Part shown: piece by piece, positions 12,031 through 21,460 of the stretch
How the letters are laid out: each line of letters opens with the position of its first letter
How positions within the stretch are numbered: position 1 is the first letter of the stretch
Assembly: GCA_963969495.1 (NCBI GenBank)
Contig: OZ018321.1
Location: 101,185,578-101,249,577 of the forward strand
Direction of reading: 5' to 3'
Length of the DNA stretch: 64,000 nucleotides
DNA from: Ceratothoa steindachneri
Taxonomy: Eukaryota; Arthropoda; Malacostraca; Isopoda; Cymothoidae
The notes under the pieces: model-generated
Database searches by the model: none
Seen by the model: the letters and a program-made list of their open reading frames with translations, nothing else
What the model was told of the DNA's origin: nothing
Program-made: the position numbers and the translations under genes

Positions 12031-12045
12031 GTCGGAATGTGAATT
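12011..12045. repeat. Perfect 14-bp inverted repeat (hairpin) at chimera junction
   Basis: The 14 bases 12011-12024 are the exact reverse complement of 12032-12045, with a 7-base loop. The left arm matches RT sequence of family N, and the right arm is its inverted copy. This suggests snap-back synthesis or an inversion at the junction. Confidence 0.85.
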
Positions 12046-13125
12046 TTGAATACGTGTGTGTATTCTTTGAACTTAATTATTTCAGCTACCTTCTCCCAGA
12101 TGTATTTTTTTTTTCACTTCTGCATGAATTTCTTCAATACTTTGCCCTCCAACCCATGGATAGAGACGGCGAAGGATAATGCTTTGATGTGTTTTTATTT
12201 GAGGTGGAGTGTGTGGTTTGCGGTTGAGTATTTTTAGGCATTCTGCTGCTTTAGGAGAGGTGAGTGCTTCGCAGTCACTCCCCTTTGAGGAAATAGCCGC
12301 ACATCAATTATATGTAGCTATAAGCCTTACTAGGGCAATCCTTAGATCCCCGTAAATTTTAGCGAAGACTCTCAGGCTTGGGGCCATCGGTGAGGGTCTT
12401 CATCGGTACCCGCCGGGTCTCCTTCATTTATCCTTCAATATCCTCATATTCAAGGATTTGAAGAAATAAACTTAAACAGAAAAAATACCCCACGGAGTGA
12501 TTGTGTGTGTTTGAATTTGTGCGTTTGTGTAGTTTGAAAGAGACCTATCTCCAATTTTCAAGAGGAAAAAAAAGAGAGTTTGAAGAAAGGTGTCCCAGTC
12601 CAAAATATATAATTTACAAATGGCACTTTACCTTCCGTGTAGGGCGCTTATCAAATGCCTACAGGTTGTTGTCCGACTAAGGAGACTAGATGAAGTGTTC
12701 GGAGGAGAAGGGGGAAACAAGTTCACTCCTCGCCACGGGCACAAGAAATCAAGTGAAAATTTTCAGTTATTAATTCACCAAAATATTCGTAATGAAATTA
12801 CTCAGCAGCAGTGCTAAAACTTGTTCAAAAGGATTTACGAAACGCACGGTAAAACGTACAATACTCGGTGCAATATAAATTTAGGCAGTAGCACAATCTT
12901 CACAAAGGAAGAGAGAATCAGACGAGTGCAGGCAACCATAGCAGTCCGGGAAGGCGATGGACATTGGACATATAAAGTGAGGAATATAGTAGAAGGGGGT
13001 TTTAGTAGGAGAAATAGTGGGGAAATAGGGAAAATTAATAGGAAAGGGAAAATAAATAGAAGTCTGAAAGACAGATCCCTGGTGAAAGGGCATCTCTGGC
13101 TTTCTTTGCGTTTTGGTTATACTTT

Positions 13126-13429
13126 TTGTGACAATATATAAATATATTATCTGGTAATGCGCTAAGCATTCGAGCCCTTGTAGTAGTGGGTATTCTTACT
13201 CTCTACGTGGCTTGTTGAAGATTTGCATCTTCTTATCCGGTTTTTTCACACCCAGATTTTGGTGTTTATTTTGCGTTGTTGTTTTTTTTGCGAGATTTCG
13301 CACAAAAAATTGGGGGGAAGTTTTGACTAAAACTAATATTAACAAATGCTAATATAGTGACTAATTTCGCTTGGCTTTGTTCGTGATTTGAGTTGTGAGT
13401 TGGGGTTTTTATTTTAAGTGAACCTTGGG
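13126..13429. other. Short AT-rich spacer between N2 and N3
   Basis: No gene was seen. It probably includes the 3' untranslated end of N3, because the same kind of AT-rich sequence separates N3 from N4 (18416-18700). Confidence 0.4.
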
Positions 13430-13529
13430 TCGACGTCAATGTCAATCGGTAGTCTGCTGCTTTTAAAGGATATTGGTCGTCTTATGTTGTTTAAGTTGTC
13501 AAAGTCAATGTACCCGAGCGCAAACTCGG

Positions 13530-16124
13530 GAGGGAGATGCCGGTGCACCTTGTCCCAGATTCTGGTTGCTCTGAGGTGAAGCTCCACGTTTATGGGGGTA
13601 ATCCCCAGTTCACCATGGAGATCACTCTGCCTTCTCCCTTCTCTCCTTGGGGCTCCTGTAATGATATATACTGCCTTATTCTGGACCCTTGGCAGTTTGA
13701 GGACTTGGGTTTTGGAAACTGTGTTTATAGGGACCGGGGGGACAGGAGTTTTGAGCGAATGGACGCATTATAGATTTTGAGTTTGTTGGAGGTGCTCAGG
13801 TTTACGAATTTGAAAAGTTCACCTAAGTCCCTCCGTGCATTCTGTGAAGTTTTTGCTACATGATCCCTATACCCACCAGTCGTAATACGCAGTCCCAGAA
13901 CCGTGCCCTCCGTGAGGTATTGGATGCGTGCACCCCCTACACGGATGTCTGCTAGTGTCCTTCGGAATAATGGAACTACACGGAACTTTTGGGCATTGGT
14001 GGACATCTTTTATCTTTTCTCGAAAGAGTTGATGTTTTCGATTTCCACCGCCGTACTCTGTGCCATGAAATTAGCATTCCGATAAGGCGCCGTACATATC
14101 ATTCTTATGTCGTCCACAAATTTGACGTACAATGAACCTTAAGTCAGAGGTTGGGGAAGGTCAATGGTGTAAATGTTATAGAGCAGGGGACTTATGCACC
14201 CGCCTTGCGGCACTCCCGCCTCGAGTTCGAACTCAGGGCCATTATAACCTTTAATACTCAGAAACGCCCTCCTTTCCATTACGCAGTCACAAGGGATCCT
14301 TTTAAGTATGGGATTGAGGCCCAGTTGAGGGATCTTGTATTGTAGTCCTCTCTCCCATACTTTGTCAAAGGCCTTTTTGACATCGCGCAGCACCAGATTT
14401 GCGTGGCGTTTTTCTGATTTTACTTTTGCTAACTTCTCCATACTCACGGTTAGCGTCGTATCTGTTCCTTGCTTCGCTCGGAAGCCATGTTGCTGGTTAT
14501 TGTGAGAATTGTTATTGTCGAGGAACGTATTTACCCTGTTGGCCAATATCTTCTACAAGACTTTCCCTGAAAATTCTAAGAGAGATATAGGCCTGAAGTT
14601 AGCTGGACTGTCCGGTGGTTTTCCGGCTTTAGGAATGAATATCATTTTCGCTATCTTCCAGTGGTCAGGGAAGTAAACCACATTCAGGCACGCATTCATG
14701 ATATTCATGAGCCCCAATTAGATGTTGGGCGCGGCTCGAATAAAATTCTCCTTTGTTAGTCCTGAACACCCCGGTGCTCGCTGTCGAATGGACTTTAAGG
14801 TTTTTGAGAGTTCCTCGGCAGTAATTCTACCGCCGAGTCATTCCATTTTCCTCTCCTGTGATACGCAATGGTGAGGATGGGTTCTGTGCATTTGATCATT
14901 CAGGTCGTTGATGATTCCGTCTTCGAAGTCTAAATCGAAGTCATGCTTCTCTTCTGGGATATCTTAAATATAGATGCCCAAAAGAGTGAATTCCTCTTCG
15001 ATTCTTTCCACGTCCAAAATTTTGGTGTCATCACGTCTCAGTTTAATAGTCTTTGGCGGTTGTCCGCCTTTTAGTCGTTTAAAAGTTTGCCAGAATGTAC
15101 GTGAGTCGGTTTCTGTGCTCAGTCTCTCAATTAAACTATTCCAAAGTACATTCTGTTAGTCCATTATAAGAGTCATTAGTTCGTCACGAGTGAGTCGTGT
15201 TGGTCGGTGTGTGTTAATGTTGGGGCCAGTAAGGTTCATTTCATTGATCCGTTCACTATACTCCCTGGCGAGGGATTTCATTCTAGGGGTCCATGAGAGG
15301 GCAAGAAGAGTTTTATATTTAACTCGGGGGACGCTTTCCTTGTCGGTTTTTAATAAATTTTCATTAATTTTATCCAACTCCTCGTCAATTCCTTCTAGGG
15401 TGGCATTAATAAAGGGTTCTGGGTTATAACTTTCGAGGAGTTGTTTATACTTATCGCAGTTGGCTCGAGCGTAGCTCTTTCACTCTGGGATAAGGATCCG
15501 AATAGGGGAGGTTGAAACTTTAATAAGGGAAGCCTGGTGGTCGCTGGGAATAGGAAAGCCCGGCTCAATGAAGTAATTGTATGGGAACATATTGCTGGTT
15601 AGTACAATATATGGTTTGGTGGCTGATCTATGTGTGATAAATGTGGGGAAGTCTGGTCCAATTCTAGTCATAATATGTCTATCGATGTGTCTCGAGATTC
15701 CTGCCCGCTGGGTTGGTCGACGTATAACCGGAGGCAGCAATTCTTGCATTGAGGTCACCGGCAAAAACTGCAAGAAGTTGGGAAGGGGCAAATACCCTCT
15801 CCTTGGTGGTTGGTACCCTGTTGCCAAGACCAGGGGTCCCACTGCCGTACGGACCTCCAGAGCGAGGTGAGATTCGTCGAGTCCACTTATTGATTTGACG
15901 TCAAGAACTCTTTTCACAGCTATAACGCATCCGTCAAAACGTTCTCCGCTGTGATTTTTGGTTAAGACTTCGTAAGGGAAAATCTTTAGTGTGTTTGTGT
16001 CATTTATTTCATGTTTAAAGATAAATATAACGTCTGGGTCGCATTGTCTCAATACATTTCCGTATACTGTCTGTTTATTTGTCCATCCATTAGAATTAAA
16101 ATGTAATATCTTTAAAGTCTCCAT
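13530..16124 (-). pseudogene. N3 ORF2: endonuclease and reverse transcriptase
   Basis: It starts METLKILHFNSNGWTNKQ at 16124, the normal start of an apurinic-like endonuclease. That domain is open for 214 residues (CDPDVIFIFKHE, GCVIAVKR, LATGYQPPRRGYLP, PSDHQASLIKV). The DLNA segment is damaged. The RT N-terminal linker lies at about 15156-15480. The RT core is at 14139-14546: HGFRAKQGTDTTLTVSME, VKKAFDKVWERGLQYK, AGVPQGGCISPLLYNIY. It continues after a stop with YVKFVDDIRMI near 14110, so the catalytic box is FVDD rather than FADD. The thumb and C-terminus reach about 13725 (VLGLRITTGGYRDHVAK). Frameshifted and inactive. Confidence 0.8.
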
Positions 16125-16174
16125 TGTTTAGTTCACTTAAGGGTTCGTGAGTGTGATATGATGTTTTTTAGGAC

Positions 16175-17758
16175 TTATTCTGTTACGAGCTCAGGTCCTT
16201 GTGGAGTGTTAGGTGGCGTTATAGTTTTACCTGTTCGTTTCTTTCTGTATTCGCCGTCAGTAAGGGTGACAAAGGTATCCGGTGTCAGTTTAACCAAGCC
16301 TTGGAGTAGAGCCTCCTCGACTTGCTTTTCACTGTAGTAGTCTGAGGTAAATTCCCATTTGTATCTTTTGGCTATTACACCTTCCGATACATCAAGGACA
16401 TCCATCTCCTTAGGAAAAAGGAACCTTTCGGCAGCGAATACCTTCAATTTAATTTTTCTTGAATGGTATGCGTCCCTGGATTCCCTCTTGCAAGAAGAGG
16501 ACGATCTCGGGCGTCTCTGGGGCTGTAAGGGTTTTCCCTGAGCGGGGTGAACGTGCCTCCCCCTTCGGCTCTTGCAGTCTCAGACTCCGTAGCCTCATTG
16601 TCAACCGATGTGAGTGTGTGTGCGTTTGTGTTTTTGTTCTGGTGAGTTTGCCCTGGTTGTTTTTCCGTGCATGCTTTTGCAGCCTGGATCCTGGAATCCC
16701 TAGAGGGGGCTGGGGTTGTGGCACTGCTGGGAGTTGGGAGCTTCTGGCAACTAGTCTGGCACTGGGGTTTGAGAATAATTTTCAGGTTCTCTTCCGACCG
16801 CGGGTTTGGGGGAAACCACATTTTCTCCATTCCATTATGAATTAGCATCTTATTAAGCTCGTCTGCAAAGCACCCCTGGGAGTAGAGATTCGCAATATTA
16901 ACATAATATATGCAACACATAATTTTTGTAGAATTTTCATTTTCGACGTGGAGAAATGTAAGGTTCCTTTCGACTCCGCTACCGCAGCTTTTGCAACTTT
17001 GGCATAGGTTGTGTTAGCCTTCATTTCCTCTTCCAGTTTCTTTTGATTTTCTTTTTTTTCAGCATCTGTTTTTTGATCGGGCAAGCCATGGAGAGCGTTT
17101 TATGTTTTCCAGCGCAATTGAGACACTTCATGGAGGTGCTCTTACAGCTCCTCTAAGAATGGGTGTCCGATGCGCAGATAGAACATAAGATAACATTCCC
17201 TCTGGGGCAGCTGGCCGTAGTGTGCTCCTCATACTTGTAGCATTTGAAACACATTTGTAGGTCGATAAACTCATCACGCTTGATCTGCTTAGGGCAAATT
17301 CGAACGTTAAAGAGGAGCATACCGCCCTCCGTGGCCTTTACCGCCATTGCCGAATCAGTAAACACGATTTTGAAAACATGCGTATAGTCCTTAAATTCAA
17401 GGACTTTCGCTACCTTAGTCCAAGAGTGTTTTCTCTCGACCTCAGCATGAATTTCTTCGATGCTGTGGACTCCTATCCAAGGATTGAGGCAAGGCAGGAC
17501 GATGCTGCGGTGTGTTTTAATCTGTGGTGGCGTGTGTGGTTTTAGATTGATTTTCTTCAGCCATTCTGCCGCCTTCTAAGAGGTGAGGACTTCGCAGTTG
17601 CTCTCCCTTTTGGCAGATAGCCGAGTAGCCGTTGTACGTGTTAATTAGTCTAACTAGGATCACCCCTATTTGCCCATGAGTTATAGCAAAGACCTCCCCC
17701 TGATCTGGCTTTGGCCATCGGAGAGGGTCCTCAGCGGTATCCGCCGGGTCTCCCTCAT
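16175..17758 (-). pseudogene. N3 ORF1: gag-like protein with CCHC knuckles
   Basis: The Met at 17758 opens MRETRRIPLRTLSDG, parallel to the ORF1 start of N1. After several frame changes, 17153-17365 gives FTDSAMAVKATEGGMLL and LQMCFKCYKYEEHTTASC (first knuckle). CSICASDTHS is the second, and CLNCAGKHKTLSMAC near 17100 is the third. TTYAKVAKAAV follows at about 17010, then KMWFPPNPRSEEN at 16800-16830. The C-terminal part at 16175-16447 (KRYKWEFTSDYYSEKQ) is open. It is an RNA-binding gag-like protein of the Jockey group. Stops split it into at least four pieces. Confidence 0.75.
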
Positions 17759-18415
17759 TTATTTTTCCATTTCCTAATTTAAGGACTGGAAAAACAAATT
17801 TTGTGGAAGACTCGGTGTGCTTAGCTGTGTTCGTGTGTGTGTGGGAGGTTTTTCACCAGTGAGAACAGAAATAGTTAAAGGGGGTAGTCCCCGTCTAAAG
17901 CAAAAAATAATTACACCCCAAGCAATATGGCACTTTACCTTATGTGCAGGCGCTATTCAAAAGCCTGCAGATCCTTGGTCCACCCCAAAGGGAGTTCGAT
18001 GAACAAATCGGAGGGATGGGGGAGGGAAGCACGCTTACCCTCGCTACCGGCGCACGAAGCGAGTGAAAAAATTTCACTTTTTACTGCACAGAAACGCAAT
18101 GTCACTTTCCCCGTATGCTGCGAAAGAACTCGTAAGCGAGAAATCACTTAACGCGCGATCACTTCACTTAAAACTCGTGCGAAAACAAACAAAATATTTT
18201 GCTGTATCAATACCAACGTAGAGAAGTGTTAGACTGGCTCAGGCAAGCAAAGCAGTCGGGAAGGCGATGAACATTGGATATAATAAAAGATGAAATATAG
18301 GTAGAATTAGAGAGAAAATTATAAGAGAGTAAAGTGGTTAAGGAGTAAGTTTAAAGAATAGATGATGTGTAGAAGACAGAATAAAAGATCCCTGGTGAAA
18401 TGGTAGCTCTGTTTG

Positions 18416-19395
18416 TGTTAGTTTTGTTTGTTTTGTTTTATTTATAAACTATAAATTTTATAGTTTATTTAATAAAATTTACTTTTTTAATTTTATTAAG
18501 GGTTTCATCTTGATGATGATTGATTTGTGGCCTTCCAGCTTTTATTTGAGATGGGGTTTTTAAATCCCGCTTTAGGTATTTGAAAAAGTTTATATTTTTT
18601 CTAAAATGTTAGGTTGATTTAAAAAAAGAATCATTTTTATTATTTGAGCGAATTTGGGTTTTATAGTAAAGTTAAATTTTTACTAGAAAACTTGCGCATT
18701 ACACTGGTTGAGTCTCGCCTATGGTCGATTCTGTAATGTGTATTTGGGAGTCACGTCACCGTCAGACTGTATTTTACTGCTTTTAAATGTTCTTATTTGT
18801 CGGTCGGCTTCGATGTATAGGTGTGGACGAGAAAGTTCAGGGGTCAAGCGGGTACCAATGGCTTGCCATATCCTCTAAGCTCTCTAGTGGAGTGCCACGT
18901 TGATTGGAAATAATCCAACCGAGTCGTGGAGCTCCCTCTGTCGTTTATGTTCTCTTCTTTGGGTGTATGTAATAAGTAAAACCACCTTATTCTGGATGAC
19001 TTGTAGTTTCGCAATGTGGGTCTTGGCGCTCGCAATCAACAGCACCGGGGGGTACGATAGTCTCGAGTGAATGCACGCATTGAATATCTTGAGTTTATTT
19101 GAACGATTTAGGTCACGGAACCTATAAAACTCCCTTAAATCTCTCTTGCTATTCGCAACTGTTTGTTCGATATGACTCTTGTAGCCCCCTTGTGCTGATT
19201 TTGAGCCCCAGAACCGTGCCTTCCAGGCAGTAGGAGATTCTCTTCCCTTTTACCCGTATATCGTTGAAGGTCTTGCGAAGATATGGGAATTATTTTGAAT
19301 TTTGGGGCATTGGTCGATATCTTCCATCTCCTCTCGAAAGAATTGATGTTCTAAATCTACCTAGCCGTATTTCTCGCATTTTCGGAATAACATCC
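18416..19395 (-). mobile_element. Family N copy reduced to RT C-terminus and 3' UTR (copy N4)
   Basis: Minus-strand similarity to 13430-14090 of N3 covers the thumb/C-terminal RT region at about 18844-19390, including the shared GAATTGATGTT and CCAGAACCGTGCC blocks. An AT-rich 3' tail runs from 18416 to about 18700. It begins exactly where the 5' end of N3 stops. At its right side it meets the plus-strand copy N5, so N4 and N5 are joined in inverted orientation. Only about the last sixth of the element remains. Confidence 0.65.
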
Positions 19396-19528
19396 TTAAT
19401 GTTTTCAAATTGACCAATCAGCTTTTAGACATAAGCAGTGTAATAATTATCCAATCAGCGCCATGATAGATTTAAAATGTTACTAACGTTCCAACCGTTT
19501 ACACTTAAACACGGCTGAAATCACTCAT
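19396..19528. other. Junction of N4 and N5
   Basis: AT-rich sequence with no gene. It separates inverted family-N pieces. Confidence 0.4.
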
Positions 19529-20673
19529 CGCCTTCCCGACTGCTCTGTCTTGCCTTAGCAAGTCTGACTCCCGCTTTGACAGCAATTTCGGATTTTTACA
19601 TAAAGTGAATTTCTAGCGAGAAAGTGTACAGAGTGACTCGTCTTGTTGATAATAGCTCGATAGTTCGTTCGTAAGTGGACCACTGGCCTTCTTCGTTGAA
19701 GACGGTACGGGACAAATCTTCACTCCACCGTGGAAAGTTTTTTTGAGGTAAAGTGGTTATTTTTCTTTGTACTTGGACATTGACCCTCTGACCTCCTCCA
19801 CTCTTTTCTCTCTCACCACCTTTTAAACACAAGTGTTTTTCTGTTTTTCTATGATTTGTAACCATCCAGTGTGCGGTGGAATGTGTTATAATGAAGGAGA
19901 TCCTTCGAATTATTCCTCGGGTCCTCTCGGAGGGCCCGAAACCTGACCGTGGTAAAGTATTTGAACAGATTTACGGAAACATAAAGATTGCACTGGTACG
20001 ACCTATTTACATCCAAAATGGATACTCTGCCATTTGTGCGAGAGAAGTCAATTGTGAAGCCTTGATCTCAAGCAAGGCAGTTAAATGCCTAAAGACAATA
20101 AACCTAAAACCCCACACACCCCCACAAATAAAAAATCACCGTAGTGTCATCTGCAGGCGCCTCGACTCTTGGGTCGGGAGCCACTCGTCAGAGGATATCA
20201 AAGACGAACTCGAAAGGAACTACCCTTGGGCGAAAGTTGTAGAGGTAATAAAATTTAAAGCCTACACACACGTATTCAAGGTTGTGTTCGAGGATACGGC
20301 GATGGTGCAAAAGGCTAAGGATCTCGGATTACTTTTATTTAGTGTGAGAGTCTGCCCAGAACAGATTGAAAGGAAAGAGTTTGTCGACTTGCAAATGTGC
20401 TTTCGGTACTACAAGTACGGCAAACACACCACTTCAAGCTGCCCTGAAAATAAAGAACTCACTCTTTGCTCTATTTGTGCAGGTCGCAACCATTTTTAGC
20501 GCGACTGCAAGAGTACTTCACCAAAGTGTTTGAACTGTGAAGGCCCCCACCGGACAAGTCCATGGCATGGCCTATCAGAAAAACTGAAATTCAGAAACAA
20601 ACCCAGCTACGACGCGAGACGAAGGAAAAGAAGGTAAATTCGACCTACGCAAAAGTTGCCAAAGCCGCGATTC
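19529..20673 (+). mobile_element. Family N copy, 5' UTR and ORF1 on plus strand (copy N5)
   Basis: The start (ATCGCCTTCCCGACTGCTC) is the reverse complement of the 5' region of N3 near 18260, so this copy points the other way. A 5' UTR of about 350 bases precedes ORF1. The copy ends at about 20673, inside ORF1 just after the AKVAKAA block, where CR1-type sequence starts. Confidence 0.7.
19876..20673 (+). pseudogene. N5 ORF1: gag-like protein, best preserved of the family
   Basis: A 207-residue open frame (19876-20499). The family start is probably the second Met at 19891 (MKEILRIIPRVLSEGPKPD), which aligns with N1 and N3 starts. It includes YIQNGYSAICAREVNCEAL, SVICRRLDSWVGSHSSEDI, HTHVFKVVFEDTAM and QIERKEFVDLQMCF, where the first knuckle reads CFRYYKYGKHTTSSC with its second Cys replaced by Tyr. 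The second knuckle (LCSICAGRNHF) ends at a stop at 20497, and the third (CLNCEGPHRTSPWHG) follows in the same frame. STYAKVAKAA marks the last recognisable residues before the CR1 junction. One stop plus frame loss; otherwise a useful reference for the family. Confidence 0.8.
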
Positions 20674-21437
20674 TGTTCTTTGTGAGAATAGGGTTGCCTC
20701 TGTTGAGGTGGTTAGCCAGGGGCAGAATAGGTGTGTGAGTCAGAGGGACACAGAACCTATTAGCTTGACTAATAGATTCAGTGCCCTAAGAGAGGAAGTA
20801 ACTGGAAGTGATATGACTGATGGGGGTGGGGGTGGGGGTGGAGGTAGAGTGACTGGTAGTTTAAATGAGAATAGAAGTGGGGATGGAGTTAGGTCTGTGG
20901 GGGTTAGGAATAGGAGTCTGACTGAAGTGCTTGTGATGGGGGATTCGCAAGTTAAATATTTAGATAGGAAGTTGAATGCAAGTATAGTGAATGGCTTAAG
21001 GGTGTGTTTGCCGGGTGCTGGAGTGAGAGATCTGTCTGATAGGTATGAGGAGCTGGTGTCTGGCTGTGAAAAGGGATGTGGTTGTGATTACACATGTAGG
21101 AGTGAATGATGTGAAGAAAGTGGGTGCATGTGAGTTACGTGAGAGGTACAAGAGGTTGATTGAAAGGGTGAAAGAAAGTAGAATGAAAGGTGTTGTGACA
21201 GGTGTGCTTCCAAGAATGGATGTTGGGGTAGAATGGATGTCTCAAGCGATTGGGCTGAATGATATTGTGATAAGGATGTGTGAGATGGAAGGTGTCATGT
21301 TTGTGGATGTGTGGGATAGGTTTGTTGGAATGAAAGAAATGTATGCAATGGATAAACTGCATTTGAGTAGGAGGGGGGTAGATGTGTTGTGGGAGGAGTA
21401 TAATAGTGTTATTAGGTCTTTGCGGGCGGGAAACTAG
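20674..21437 (+). pseudogene. CR1 ORF1: SGNH/GDSL-type esterase domain protein
   Basis: After a low-complexity Gly/Ser region (20818-20850), the frame shows SLTEVLVMGDSQVKYLD near 20915-20965, the GDS block with its nucleophile serine. One frameshift near 21070 moves to a second open frame with VVITHVGVNDVKKVG (block III, GxND). It ends with YAMDKLHLSRRGVDVL, the DxxH block holding the catalytic Asp and His. These four blocks define SGNH hydrolases, which CR1 and L2 ORF1 proteins carry, probably for membrane or nuclear-envelope interaction. Both pieces together span about 240 residues. The N-terminal part is cut off by the truncation. Confidence 0.8.
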
Positions 21438-21460
21438 ATACTAATAGTGGTCAGGGAATT

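Larger units (their letters stand above)
10900..13125 (-). mobile_element. Family N non-LTR retrotransposon, 5' half only (copy N2)
   Basis: ORF1 starts at 12427 on the minus strand, with a 5' UTR from 12430 to about 13125. The UTR matches that of N3 (17810-18415), including a shared TGGCACTTTACCTT block and a shared GTCGGGAAGGCGATG-like block. ORF1 is heavily broken, but KKLGFPPNPASQD-like sequence lies near 11490-11530. The C-terminal part lies near 10980-11150 (GIKSGEYKWTFEGPW, comparable to KRYKWEFTSDYY in N3). No endonuclease or RT follows. A foreign family-N chimera interrupts ORF1 at about 11870-12030. Confidence 0.65.
13430..18415 (-). mobile_element. Family N non-LTR retrotransposon, full-length but degenerate (copy N3)
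   Basis: This is the most complete copy of the family. On the minus strand, right to left, it shows: 5' UTR (18415 to 17759), ORF1 (17758 to about 16175), ORF2 endonuclease (16124-15480), RT (about 15480-13530) and 3' UTR. It is about 5 kb long. The same-oriented copies N2 and N4 abut both ends, giving a head-to-tail series. Every ORF carries several stops or frameshifts. Confidence 0.8.

Noticed and set aside
21135..21362. His-rich minus-strand frame
   Set aside because: Shadow of the CR1 ORF1 esterase frame on the plus strand.
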